Below, one piece after another: positions 6,389-13,657 of a stretch of 13,933 bases of DNA (its first letter is position 1; each line of letters opens with the position of its first letter). A program made the translations under genes and the position numbers. Below the pieces are notes generated by a model that saw nothing but the letters and a program-made list of their open reading frames with translations, was not told the DNA's origin and made no database searches. The stretch is from Vulcanimicrobiia bacterium (GTDB taxonomy: Bacteria > Vulcanimicrobiota > Vulcanimicrobiia > Vulcanimicrobiales > Vulcanimicrobiaceae), in the NCBI GenBank assembly GCA_025451135.1, contig JANWKW010000171.1:1-13933 (forward strand), given 5' to 3'.

Positions 6389-7675
6389 TCAGATGAGCCG
6401 GCGCGCGATCGAGGCGACCTCTTCCCGGGCCTTGCGCGCGATAGCCGACGGTTCGCCGAAATAGACGCGCTTTCCGCCGACGAACGTCGCTTGGACCCAG
6501 GCGTCCTGCGCCCGGTAGACCAGAGCGTTGACGGCCGGAGACCACGGATCGATACCGCCTGCGCCGAGCACGACGAAGTCGGCCGCGTTGCCGGCCGTCA
6601 GGTCGCCGGCCGCCACGCCCAGGGTCTGGGCGCCCAGCGACGTGCCGAGCGCGAATGCGTCGCGCGCCGCGAACGCGGCGCCGTCCGCGGCCCGGAGCTT
6701 CTGCAGGAGCGCCGCCGCCCGCATCTCGTCGATGATCGAGGGTTTGACGTCGGCATCGGTGCCGAGTCCGACGCGCACGCCGAGCGCGCGCAGGCCGACG
6801 ACGTCGCAGGTCCCGTCGCCGAGATACTGATTCGTCATCGGGTTGTGCACGACGCGCGCGCCGCGTTCGGCCAGCAGCCGCTTCTCGTCATCCGTCACGT
6901 GGATGGCGTGGATCGCGACCGTGCGTTCGTCGAGCGCGCCGAGACGGTCGAGCAGCGCGATCGGCGTCGCCCCGTGCTTCGCCAGCGTCTCCTCGCCCTC
7001 GTATGCGGCCTCGGCCACGTGGATGTGCAGCAGAGTGTCGTGGCGGCGTGCGAACGCAGCCGCCGCGCGGATCATCTCGTGCGAGGCGGCGTGCAGCGAG
7101 TGCGGCGCCACGCAGACGTTCGCGTCCGGGTAGCGCGTCGCGAGTTCGGCCGTCCGGGATGCGGCCTGGTCGACGGTCTCGCGGAACGCGGACGGCGCGT
7201 AGTCCGCGTCCATCCAGGTGCGCGCGAAGACCAGACGGATGCCGGTCTCGCGCGCCGCCGCGATAGCCGCCTCGGCGCGCTCGTTGCCGGCCCCGTTGAG
7301 ATAGAAGAACTCGGCCACCGTCGTGATGCCGGCCGCCAGCATCTCCGAGAAAGCCGCCGCGAACGTCCAATAGACATCGTCGGGCGTCAGCGCCGGCACG
7401 ACCTTGTAGAGCGCGTCGGAGCGCCACGTCGCGAAGGGCAGATCGTCGCCCCAGCCGCGCAAGAGGATCTGATACGCGTGGCTGTGGCCGTTCACGAAGC
7501 CCGGCACCACCAGCCGGTCCGCGGGGAAAGCGCGGGCCTCGCAGTCGCGCGCGTGCGGGGCGATCGCGCCGTACGTGCCGGCCGAGACGATGACCCCGTC
7601 CTCGACGACGAAGGCGTAGTCGTTGCGTTCGTCGCCGCCCACGAGCGCGCGCGCGCAGCGGATCAGCTCTCTCAC
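6389..7675 (-). CDS. hutF: Amidohydrolase, probable formimidoylglutamate deiminase (HutF-like)
   Basis: A 428-residue metal-dependent amidohydrolase. Metal-ligand positions are H64-x-H66 (GFVNGHSHAYQ), H219 in HIHVAE, H256 in AIHAIH, and D307 in GLGTDAD. Features that point to HutF rather than other deaminases are TTVAEFFY at 118-125 (compare TSVAEFHY of Pseudomonas HutF), APHSLHA at 190-196, and YLGDG at 284-288. General features of the chlorohydrolase/SAH-deaminase group are also present (LLRGWGDDLPF, LLQKLRAADG), so another deaminase is possible. The GTG start at 7675 makes a GTGA overlap with the hutI stop, so the two are translated together. In this context the expected reaction is N-formimino-L-glutamate to N-formyl-L-glutamate plus ammonia, the five-step branch of histidine breakdown. 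Long alternative frames in the same DNA are shadows. Confidence 0.78.
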   Translation of the reverse strand: MRELIRCARALVGGDERNDYAFVVEDGVIVSAGTYGAIAPHARDCEARAFPADRLVVPGFVNGHSHAYQILLRGWGDDLPFATWRSDALYKVVPALTPDDVYWTFAAAFSEMLAAGITTVAEFFYLNGAGNERAEAAIAAARETGIRLVFARTWMDADYAPSAFRETVDQAASRTAELATRYPDANVCVAPHSLHAASHEMIRAAAAFARRHDTLLHIHVAEAAYEGEETLAKHGATPIALLDRLGALDERTVAIHAIHVTDDEKRLLAERGARVVHNPMTNQYLGDGTCDVVGLRALGVRVGLGTDADVKPSIIDEMRAAALLQKLRAADGAAFAARDAFALGTSLGAQTLGVAAGDLTAGNAADFVVLGAGGIDPWSPAVNALVYRAQDAWVQATFVGGKRVYFGEPSAIARKAREEVASIARRLI

Positions 7676-8886
7676 GCGCCGCGGCTCACGTGGGTCGCCA
7701 GATTGCCGCCGAACTGCCAGCCGAACTCCTCGGGCGACCCGAGCGCGAGCGCCACGAAGTCGGCCGGCGCACCGACCGCGAGCGTCCCCGCCTCGCAGCG
7801 CAGCGACGCCGCCGCAGCGCGGGTCACCGCGTAGAGCGCTTCTGCTGCCGTCATGCCGAAGAGCGCGCGGCCGAAATATGCGACCGTCTGCAGGTTGAAG
7901 CACGGCGACGTGCCCGGGTTGAAGTCGCTCGCGAGCGCGACCCGGCCGCCGCGTTCGAGCAGCGCGCGGACCGGCGCGCGTCCTTCGAGGCCGAGGTACG
8001 CGATGGTCGCGGGGCACGCGACCGTCACGATCTCGCGCGCGACGATCGCCTCGATGTCGGCGTCGCTGACGTAGTTGCAATGGTCGACGGCGTCGACGCG
8101 CCGTTCGCACGCCATCGCGGCGGCGCCGCCGTAGGCCATCTCGTCGCAATGCACGCGTTCGCGCAGCCCGTGAACGCGCGCCGCCTCGAGGTAGCGACGG
8201 GTCTGTTCGGGCGTGAAAAATCCCGGCTCGCAGAACGCGTCGGCGTAGCGCGCGCCGTGCCGGGCCGCCGCGGGCAGCACGTCGGCGATCAGATAGTCGA
8301 CGTAGGCGTCGAAGGTCGCGAACTCGGGCGGCAGCGCGTGCGCGCCCAGGAAGGTCGCGATCAGCCGCGGCACGCCGGCCTCGCCGGCGAAGCCGGCGAT
8401 CAGGTCGAGCAGTTGGAGCTCGCCGTCGCGGGTGAGGGCGTACCCGGTCTTCGTCTCGAGCGTAGTCGTGCCGTGCGCGAACAGGATCCGCAGACGCGGC
8501 GCGATCACGCCGCTGCGAAACCGGTCGACGTCGAGCAGGGCCTCGCGCGTCTTGGCCACCGTATAGCCCATGCCGAGCGCGGCCTTCCCGCCGCGGACGC
8601 GCGCGGCGAAATCCGGCTCGCGATCCCCGTCGAAGAGCGGATGCGCGTGCGCGTCGACGAAACCGGGCACGACGATCGCCTCGCCCAGATCGAGCGTCGC
8701 GACGTCCCGGCCGAGCGCGACGCGCTCGATCTGCCCGCGCGGGCCGACCGCGGCCACGCGACCGTCCGCGATCAGCATCGCGCCGTTCTCGATCCGCCCG
8801 AGCGCGTCGAAGGTCACGCCGTTCTGCGGCACGTCGGCCGCGCAGGGCACGATCGTCCGGGCGCGGACGAGCGTCAGAGCCGCCAA
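7672..8886 (-). CDS. hutI: Imidazolonepropionase
   Basis: A 404-residue enzyme that hydrolyses 4-imidazolone-5-propanoate to N-formimino-L-glutamate, the third step of histidine breakdown. It is recognised by GFVDAHAHPLFDGDRE (metal ligands H80, H82), TTLETKTGYAL (family pattern TxE-x-K-x-GY), H183 in FLGAH, H246 in RVHCDEMAYGG, and D321 in SDFNPGTSPC. Length is normal for the family. I place the start at TTG 8886, which has an AAGGG site 6 nt upstream and overlaps the end of hutU by 13 nt. A CTG at 8877 (CTGA overlap with the hutU stop) is the alternative and would give MTLVRARTIV, three residues shorter. No ATG or GTG is available near the domain start. It is translated between hutU and hutF in one polycistronic unit. 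Confidence 0.93.
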   Translation of the reverse strand: MAALTLVRARTIVPCAADVPQNGVTFDALGRIENGAMLIADGRVAAVGPRGQIERVALGRDVATLDLGEAIVVPGFVDAHAHPLFDGDREPDFAARVRGGKAALGMGYTVAKTREALLDVDRFRSGVIAPRLRILFAHGTTTLETKTGYALTRDGELQLLDLIAGFAGEAGVPRLIATFLGAHALPPEFATFDAYVDYLIADVLPAAARHGARYADAFCEPGFFTPEQTRRYLEAARVHGLRERVHCDEMAYGGAAAMACERRVDAVDHCNYVSDADIEAIVAREIVTVACPATIAYLGLEGRAPVRALLERGGRVALASDFNPGTSPCFNLQTVAYFGRALFGMTAAEALYAVTRAAAASLRCEAGTLAVGAPADFVALALGSPEEFGWQFGGNLATHVSRGA

Positions 8887-10535
8887 TCGATGCCCTTGGC
8901 GTCCGCCGTCGCGATCGCTTCCTCGTAGCCGGCATCGGCATGGCGAACGACGCCCATGCCGGAGTCCGTCGTCAGCACGCAGGCGAGCCTTTCGCGAGCG
9001 CCTTCGCTTCCGTCGGCGCAGACGACCATGCCCGCGTGCAGCGAGTAGCCGATGCCGACGCCGCCGCCGTGATGAAAGCTGACCCAATCCGCACCCGCCG
9101 CGGTGTTGATCAGCGCGTTGAGGATCGGCCAGTCGGCGATCGCGTCGCTGCCGTCTTTCATCGCCTCGGTCTCGCGATACGGCGACGCGACGCTGCCGGT
9201 ATCGAGATGGTCGCGACCGATCACGATCGGGGCGGACAGCTCGCCCGTGCGGACCATCTCGTTGAACGCAAGCCCCGCGCTGGCGCGATCGCCGAAGGCC
9301 AGCCAGCAGATGCGCGCAGGCAATCCCTGGAAGGCGACCCGCTCTTCGGCGAGTTCGATCCAGCGCCGCAGCTTGACGTCGTGCGGGAAGAGCTCGAGCA
9401 GCTTGGCGTCGCATTTCGCGATGTCGTCGGGATCGCCCGAGAGCGCCGCGAACCGGAACGGACCGGAGCCGCGACAGAACAGCGGGCGGATGAAGGCCGG
9501 CACGAAGCCGGGGAAGTCGAACGCGCGCGTCACGCCCTCGCGCTGCGCCATCGCGCGGATGTTGTTGCCGTAGTCGAACACGATCGCGCCCGCGTCCAGG
9601 AACGACAGCATCCCGTTCACGTGCGCCGCGACGGTCGCGAAGGCGCGCTTCTGGTACTCGTCCGGATCGCTCTCACGCAGGGCGGCGGCCTCGCCCAGCG
9701 TGTAGCCCGCCGGCACGTAGCCGTTGAGCATGTCGTGGGCCGAGGTCTGATCGGTGACCGCGTCGGGGCGAAAGCCCTCGGCGTAGAGCGCCGGGAACTC
9801 GACGCCCGCGTTGCCTTCGTATCCGACCGAGAGCGCTTCGCCGGCGGCCTTCGCGCGCGCGACCTCGCGCAGCGCTTCTTCGCGCGAGTCGACCACCTTG
9901 TCGAGATAGCGCAGCTCGCGGCGGCGCTCCAACCGCGAGCGATCGACGTCGATCACCAGCGCGACGCCGTCGTTCATGGTGATCGCGAGCGGCTGCGCGC
10001 CGCCCATCCCACCGACGCCGGCCGTCAGGCAGACCCGCCCTTTGAGGGAGCCGCCGTAGTGCTGGTTCGCAAGCTCCGCGAACGTCTCGTAGGTGCCTTG
10101 CAAGATGCCCTGCGTGCCGATGTAGATCCACGATCCGGCCGTCATCTGGCCGTACATCGTCAAGCCTTGCGCTTCGAGCGCGCGGAACGTCTCCCAATCC
10201 GCCCACTTCGGCACGAGGTTCGAATTCGCGATCAGCACGCGCGGCGCGCGATCGTGCGTCTTCCAGACGGCGACCGGCTTGCCGCTCTGCACGATCAACG
10301 TCTCGTCGTTCTTCAAGCGCCGCAGGACGCGGACGATCGCGTCGAACGCCTCCCACGAGCGGGCGGCGCGCCCGTTGCCGCCGTAGACGACCAAGTCGTC
10401 CGGCCGCTCGGCGACCTCGGGGTCGAGATTGTTCATCAGCATGCGGAGCGCCGCTTCTTGCGCCCACCCCTGACAGGAGCGCTCGCTCCCGCGGGGCGCG
10501 CGAACCGCGCGAGGACCCGATACGGTGGCGTTCAT
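8874..10535 (-). CDS. hutU: Urocanate hydratase (urocanase)
   Basis: A 553-residue cytoplasmic enzyme that converts urocanate to 4-imidazolone-5-propanoate, the second step of histidine breakdown. It is almost exactly the usual length of the family. The NAD-binding loop GVGGMGGAQPLA starts at residue 173. The active-site Cys is C410 in LPARICWLAFGDR, the same number as in the well-studied Pseudomonas putida enzyme. Other conserved parts are the start (CQGWAQEAALRMLMNNLDPEVAERP), LIANSNLVPKWA, and TAGSWIYIGTQGI. The ATG at 10535 gives the full N-terminus; no clear ribosome-binding site precedes it. Its upstream region is shared with the divergent PadR gene. It is followed by hutI and the hutF-like gene with overlapping codons. 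It is separated from hutH by PadR on the other strand, so it probably has its own promoter, though none is obvious. Confidence 0.97.
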   Translation of the reverse strand: MNATVSGPRAVRAPRGSERSCQGWAQEAALRMLMNNLDPEVAERPDDLVVYGGNGRAARSWEAFDAIVRVLRRLKNDETLIVQSGKPVAVWKTHDRAPRVLIANSNLVPKWADWETFRALEAQGLTMYGQMTAGSWIYIGTQGILQGTYETFAELANQHYGGSLKGRVCLTAGVGGMGGAQPLAITMNDGVALVIDVDRSRLERRRELRYLDKVVDSREEALREVARAKAAGEALSVGYEGNAGVEFPALYAEGFRPDAVTDQTSAHDMLNGYVPAGYTLGEAAALRESDPDEYQKRAFATVAAHVNGMLSFLDAGAIVFDYGNNIRAMAQREGVTRAFDFPGFVPAFIRPLFCRGSGPFRFAALSGDPDDIAKCDAKLLELFPHDVKLRRWIELAEERVAFQGLPARICWLAFGDRASAGLAFNEMVRTGELSAPIVIGRDHLDTGSVASPYRETEAMKDGSDAIADWPILNALINTAAGADWVSFHHGGGVGIGYSLHAGMVVCADGSEGARERLACVLTTDSGMGVVRHADAGYEEAIATADAKGIDWRL

Positions 10536-10591
10536 GCCGAGGGGATTGGCGCCGTGCCGAGCCGGGCCTGCCCGCTACCGAGGAGGCCCCA

Positions 10592-10622
10592 TTGACAGTT
10601 ACTCGATATATCGGATAATATC
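10592..10622 (+). promoter_or_regulatory. Strong sigma70 promoter of padR with overlapping palindromic operator
   Basis: A perfect TTGACA -35 (10592-10597) is followed after 16-18 nt by GATAAT/TAATAT (10614-10621). The AT-rich stretch stands out from the GC-rich surroundings. In the spacer lies the perfect palindrome CGATATATCG (10604-10613), and GATAT-N8-ATATC (10605-10622) gives a second inverted repeat of PadR-operator type over the -10. Autoregulation by the downstream PadR, and possibly control of divergent hutU, is inferred. Transcription would begin near 10627. Confidence 0.72.
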
Positions 10623-10645
10623 ACATCATGAGAGGACACCACTTC

Positions 10646-11152
10646 ATGCGCCACTTCCGCCGGGGCCCTCGCGGGCACTTCGGCTTCGGCGCTCACATGC
10701 ACGGCGGCTTCCGTCCCGGCGGCCGCGGCAGCATCAAATACGAGATCCTCGCGGTCCTCGCCGAGGGCCCGCGTCACGGCTACGAGATCATGCTCACGAT
10801 CGAAGAACGGCGCGGAGTCCGCCCCAGTCCCGGATCGATCTATCCGGCCCTCCAGATGCTCGAGGACGAGGACTACGTCACCGGCCGCGAGGTCGACGGA
10901 AAGCGCATCTATACGATCGCTCCGAAGGGCAGCGGGTTGCTGTCCGAGCATCGCGAGAATAATCCGGAACCCGAGGACGGCGACGTCCCGCCATTCGTGG
11001 CCATGATGGCGCGCGGCATCACGGCGATGCACGGCGTCCGCGACGCCCTCAAGCAGATCGCGCGCAGCGGCAAGCCCGAGCACGTCGAGCAGGCCATCGC
11101 GATCGTCGAGAAGGCCCGCAAGGAGCTCTACACGATCCTCGCCGAGGACTAG
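10646..11152 (+). CDS. PadR-family transcriptional regulator with His-rich N-terminus
   Basis: A 168-residue regulator. The winged-helix PadR domain starts at GSIKYEILAVLAEGPRHGYEIMLTIEERRG, followed by PSPGSIYPALQMLEDEDYVTGREVDGKRIYTI, both hallmark PadR segments. The C-terminal helices (about residues 110-168) would form the dimer arm. I chose ATG 10646, which has an AGAGGA site at 10631-10636 with 9-nt spacing inside a leader of about 18 nt. An in-frame ATG at 10628 lies at the predicted transcript 5' end and could give a leaderless form with six extra residues (MRGHHF). The N-terminus before the domain is Arg/Gly/His-rich (several His in about 30 residues), similar in kind to YqjI, a nickel-responsive PadR protein. 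The gene sits between hutH and hutU on the opposite strand, so a role in hut control is plausible but not shown. Confidence 0.92.
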   Translation: MRHFRRGPRGHFGFGAHMHGGFRPGGRGSIKYEILAVLAEGPRHGYEIMLTIEERRGVRPSPGSIYPALQMLEDEDYVTGREVDGKRIYTIAPKGSGLLSEHRENNPEPEDGDVPPFVAMMARGITAMHGVRDALKQIARSGKPEHVEQAIAIVEKARKELYTILAED

Positions 11153-12687
11153 ACCAGGATCGCCGTCCCGGTCGCTTCTTCCGCCGCGCGCACGAGCGCG
11201 CCCGACCGGATCAGCGCGCGCGCCGCTTCGATGTCGGGCGCCGGGATGCGGTCTTCGGTCCACGGTGCGATCGTCTCGCGCGCAAGGTCGTAGGCGGCTT
11301 GCGTGCCCGCGCCCGACCGGTGGGGGCGCCGGAAATCCGTGGCCGTCAACGCGCCGAGCAGCTCGCAGGCGATCGCGCCTTCGACGTTGTCGAGCACGCG
11401 TACCAAGTTGTTCGCCGAGGTCATGCCCATCGAGACGTGATCCTCCTGACCGGCCGAGGTCGGGATCGAATCGACGCTGCTCGGCCAGCACAGGCCCTTG
11501 TTGTCGTTGACCAGCGCGGCCGCGGCGTACTGCACGATCATCAGGCCCGACTGCAGGCCCGACCGCCCGGTCAGGAACAGCGGCAGGCCGCGCTCCTCGC
11601 CGTTCACGAGCAGATACAAGCGCCGCTCGCTCATGCTCGCCACTTCGGCGAGCGCGATCTTGAGGAAATCGGCGGAGAGCGCGATCGGTTCGCCGTGGAA
11701 GTTGCCGCCGGTCAAGAACGTATCGTCGTCCGGGAAGACGAGCGGATTGTCGGTGACGGAGATGGCCTCGATCTCGATCACCCGGCGCGCGTGCGCGACC
11801 GCATCGCGGATCGCGCCGTGCACGACCGGGATGCAGCGGAACGAATACGGGTCCTGCACGCGCCCGCACTCGCGGTGCGACTGCATGATCTGCGAGCCCG
11901 CCAGCAGCGCGCGCAGGTTGTCGGCCGTCCGCGCCTGCCCCGGGTGCGGGCGCAGGTCGTTGATGCGCCGGTCGAAGACGCGGTCGGTGCCGAGGAACGC
12001 CTCGAGCGCCATGGCGCCGATCACGTCGGCGTTCTTGAGCAGCCGCTCCGCGCGCAGGATGCCGAGGGACGTGATGCCGGTCATCACCTCGGTGCCGTTG
12101 ACGAGGGCCAACCCTTCCTTCGCGCCCAGCACGATCGGCTCGAGCCCGGCCCGTTCGAGCGCCTGCGCGCTGCTCATGCGCTCGGCGCCGTAGTAGGCCT
12201 CGCCCTCGCCGATCAGCGTGAGCGTCATGTGGGCGAGCGGCGCCAGATCGCCGCTCGCACCGACCGATCCCTGGGACGGGACGACCGGGGTGACGCCGCG
12301 ATTGAGCAGCTCGAGCATCAGGTCGAGCGTATCGAGTTTGATCCCGGAGTGTCCGGCCGCAAGCGAACTGACCCGCAGCACGCCGGCGGCGCGCACGTAC
12401 TCGCGCGCGAGCGGCGGCCCGGTGCCGGCGGCGTGCGAGCGCACCAGATTGAGCTGCAGGGCGGCGGCGTCTTTGGGTTCGACGGTCACGTTGGCGAGGC
12501 GGCCGAAGCCGGTCGTCACGCCGTAGATGGCGTCGCCGCGGTCGAACTTCTCCTCGACGAAGCGGCGCGCGCGCGCGACCTTCGCGCGCGCCTCGGGCGT
12601 GACGGCGACCGGCGCGCCGTCGACCGCGATCGTCGCGATCGACTCGAGCGAGAGCCGCTTTCCGTCGAGATGGACCGTCTCGGGCAT
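11149..12687 (-). CDS. hutH: Histidine ammonia-lyase (histidase)
   Basis: A 512-residue enzyme that removes ammonia from L-histidine to give urocanate, the first step of the pathway. The MIO prosthetic group would form from A144-S145-G146 in GSVGASGDLAPLAH, the family signature. Y55 in the YGVTTGFG loop is the catalytic Tyr equivalent, and the QNLQS-type and SADFLK, TDNPLVF and NGTEVMTG segments are as expected. The length agrees with known HutH (about 505-515). The ATG at 12687 lies 5 nt after the stop of the His-rich exported protein gene; its ribosome-binding site is weak. The stop TAG shares the palindrome CTAG (11149-11152) with the stop of the convergent PadR gene. HutH and not phenylalanine/tyrosine ammonia-lyase is favoured by the adjacent hutU, hutI and hutF genes. 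Confidence 0.97.
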   Translation of the reverse strand: MPETVHLDGKRLSLESIATIAVDGAPVAVTPEARAKVARARRFVEEKFDRGDAIYGVTTGFGRLANVTVEPKDAAALQLNLVRSHAAGTGPPLAREYVRAAGVLRVSSLAAGHSGIKLDTLDLMLELLNRGVTPVVPSQGSVGASGDLAPLAHMTLTLIGEGEAYYGAERMSSAQALERAGLEPIVLGAKEGLALVNGTEVMTGITSLGILRAERLLKNADVIGAMALEAFLGTDRVFDRRINDLRPHPGQARTADNLRALLAGSQIMQSHRECGRVQDPYSFRCIPVVHGAIRDAVAHARRVIEIEAISVTDNPLVFPDDDTFLTGGNFHGEPIALSADFLKIALAEVASMSERRLYLLVNGEERGLPLFLTGRSGLQSGLMIVQYAAAALVNDNKGLCWPSSVDSIPTSAGQEDHVSMGMTSANNLVRVLDNVEGAIACELLGALTATDFRRPHRSGAGTQAAYDLARETIAPWTEDRIPAPDIEAARALIRSGALVRAAEEATGTAILV

Positions 12688-12692
12688 CGGGA

Positions 12693-13166
12693 TCAGAGCG
12701 AGCCCCAGTCGACCTTCACCGGCCGGACGAACGGCGGTCCGTTCTGGATCACGATCGTCTCGTGGTTCTTGAGCGCGATCCTGTTCGGGTCGCCGGCGTA
12801 CGGAGCGCCGTTCACCCAGATCGAGAGCTTGTGCCCGCGCGGCGCGTGCATACTCGCCGCCTTGGCGGCGCTCAGATCCATGCCCCAGATATCGAAGAAC
12901 TGACCGAGCGTGAACGAGCGTTTGACCGGGGCCTCGATGTGGATGAAGCCGTCGGCCGTGTGGGTGTGCACCCAGTAGAGGCAGCCGGACCCGTTCGGGA
13001 TCCCGACGGCGGCGGGTACCTGCAGCGCGCGGCCGCGATCGACCAGGAGGAGGTGCGCGTGGATGTGCTCGACGGCGCCTTCCATGCTGTCGCATCGAAT
13101 GCCGTCGATCGGCGAACCTCCGAAGAAGCTCTGCGCGATCAGGAGTCCCATGGCAAGCAGGTTCAC
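12693..13166 (-). CDS. Small His-rich, probably exported protein of unknown function
   Basis: A 157-residue protein that I cannot name, although I recall similar unnamed proteins in other bacteria with an HxHxH stretch and a WLHTHD-like segment. The start is taken as GTG 13166, with a GAAGG site about 8 nt upstream; ATG 13151 is an alternative without a ribosome-binding site. A short hydrophobic N-terminus (LLAMGLLIAQSFFG) may be an export signal, though it lacks basic residues. Potential metal ligands are H34-I-H36-A-H38, H68-T-H70 and H76. C25 and C62 could form a disulfide. Conserved-looking segments are GCLYWVHTHTADGFIHIEAP (61-80) and FTLGQFFDIWG (85-95). The open frame continues to 13379, but that part crosses the RNA promoter and lacks coding features. 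It sits 5 nt before hutH, so they are probably co-transcribed. Metal or ligand binding is a guess. Confidence 0.68.
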   Translation of the reverse strand: MNLLAMGLLIAQSFFGGSPIDGIRCDSMEGAVEHIHAHLLLVDRGRALQVPAAVGIPNGSGCLYWVHTHTADGFIHIEAPVKRSFTLGQFFDIWGMDLSAAKAASMHAPRGHKLSIWVNGAPYAGDPNRIALKNHETIVIQNGPPFVRPVKVDWGSL

Positions 13167-13261
13167 GCGCGAACCTTCGGTGGAAAAGGCGAAGAACCCA
13201 CTCGCGACGGGGGAGAACTCGAAATTCTTGTGCAGAAGCTGTGGATGACCGAGACGCCTAC

Positions 13262-13291
13262 TTGCGGACCGTTTCGGCGCGGTGCTACCAT
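13262..13291 (+). promoter_or_regulatory. Promoter of small RNA A
   Basis: TTGCGG (13262-13267) lies 18 nt before TACCAT (13286-13291), with an extended -10 TG dinucleotide (TGCTACCAT). The same layout recurs in front of the second copy. The start of transcription would be the A at 13298. Confidence 0.62.
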
Positions 13292-13297
13292 GCAGAC

Positions 13298-13503
13298 ACT
13301 TCGAGACGATCGAAGGACGGCTAACGTAGGCAGTCGTGATCCGGTACGGTCGACGAACCATCGCGAAGGCGATGCTCAAGGCCGCCGGACGGATCGCTCG
13401 GACGACGTCAGTAGGGCTCCCTCCCGGGAAGCCAGACAGGCGCGGACGGTGCGAAAGCAGACATCGAAGCCCGCCGGCTCACGCCGACGGGCTTCGTGTT
13501 TTT
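13298..13503 (+). ncRNA. Candidate small structured RNA A (unrecognised family)
   Basis: An approximately 205-nt transcript from promoter A to terminator A. It begins with a perfect 6-bp hairpin CTTCGA-N5-TCGAAG (13299-13315). A second hairpin CATCGC-GAAG-GCGATG is at 13359-13374. GTGATCCG (13336-13343) can pair with CGGATCGC (13390-13397) to enclose it. The conserved single-strand candidate CGACGTCAGT (13403-13412) is followed by a third hairpin at 13415-13433. The terminator hairpin forms the 3' end. No ribosome-binding site and start codon introduces a convincing frame. I do not recognise tmRNA, RNase P, SRP or any riboswitch core. 6S RNA is an alternative I cannot exclude, but the multi-hairpin layout does not look like it. 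It lies upstream of the hutH-side gene on the opposite strand. Confidence 0.62.
13466..13503 (+). terminator. Intrinsic terminator of RNA A
   Basis: GAAGCCCG and CGGGCTTC pair perfectly, with an inner CGGC/GCCG stem, one mismatch and a TCAC loop (13466-13495), followed by GTGTTTTT. This is a classic rho-independent terminator on the plus strand. Confidence 0.88.
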
Positions 13504-13505
13504 CG

Positions 13506-13550
13506 TCCCTCGACTCTGGTCGCTTCGCTCCCGACGCTCGGGATGACACG
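13506..13550. repeat. REP-like palindromic element in the spacer
   Basis: The stretch TCGCTTCGCTCCCGACGC and the following TCGGGATGACACG contain the hairpin CCCGA-CGC-TCGGG. It resembles dispersed CTTCGCTCN-CTCGGGATGAC elements found in many GC-rich environmental genomes. Only one copy is in the window, so repetition is not shown. Confidence 0.32.
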
Positions 13551-13622
13551 TAAGGAATTGTGGACGGGGCGTGGATAACGCAACTTTCTTGTGGATAGGT
13601 TGTGAGCGAGCGTTCGGACGTA

Positions 13623-13651
13623 TTGCAATGCGGAATTGCGCGTGCTAGCAT
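13623..13651 (+). promoter_or_regulatory. Promoter of small RNA B
   Basis: TTGCAA (13623-13628), a 17-nt spacer, then TAGCAT (13646-13651) with the extended TG (TGCTAGCAT). It matches promoter A in layout and in sequence around the -10. The start of transcription would be the A at 13658. Confidence 0.66.
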
Positions 13652-13657
13652 GCAATT

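Noticed and set aside
7676..8941. Upstream extension of the hutF-like frame
   Set aside because: It is an Arg-rich shadow of hutI; the GTG at 7675 with a GTGA overlap marks the true start.
8940..10595. 551-codon plus-strand open frame opposite hutU
   Set aside because: Complement of urocanase, which has all family motifs and its full normal length; the plus-strand product has none.
12550..12600. GCGCGC-rich simple repeats, here and near 7640 and 13900
   Set aside because: They are Ala/Arg codon runs in real genes of a GC-rich genome, not CRISPR or tandem repeats; no CRISPR array, insertion sequence or tRNA was found anywhere in the window.
12688..13095. Upstream extension of the hutH frame
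   Set aside because: HutH begins at ATG 12687 with the normal family N-terminus; the extension is a shadow of the His-rich protein gene.
13167..13379. N-terminal extension of the His-rich protein to 13379
   Set aside because: It would cross promoter A and the 5' hairpin of RNA A, uses atypical codons, and puts basic low-complexity sequence before the apparent export signal.
13336..13578. Short plus-strand open frames inside RNA A and the spacer
   Set aside because: No ribosome-binding site, no conserved frame in copy B, and conserved features are RNA hairpins instead.
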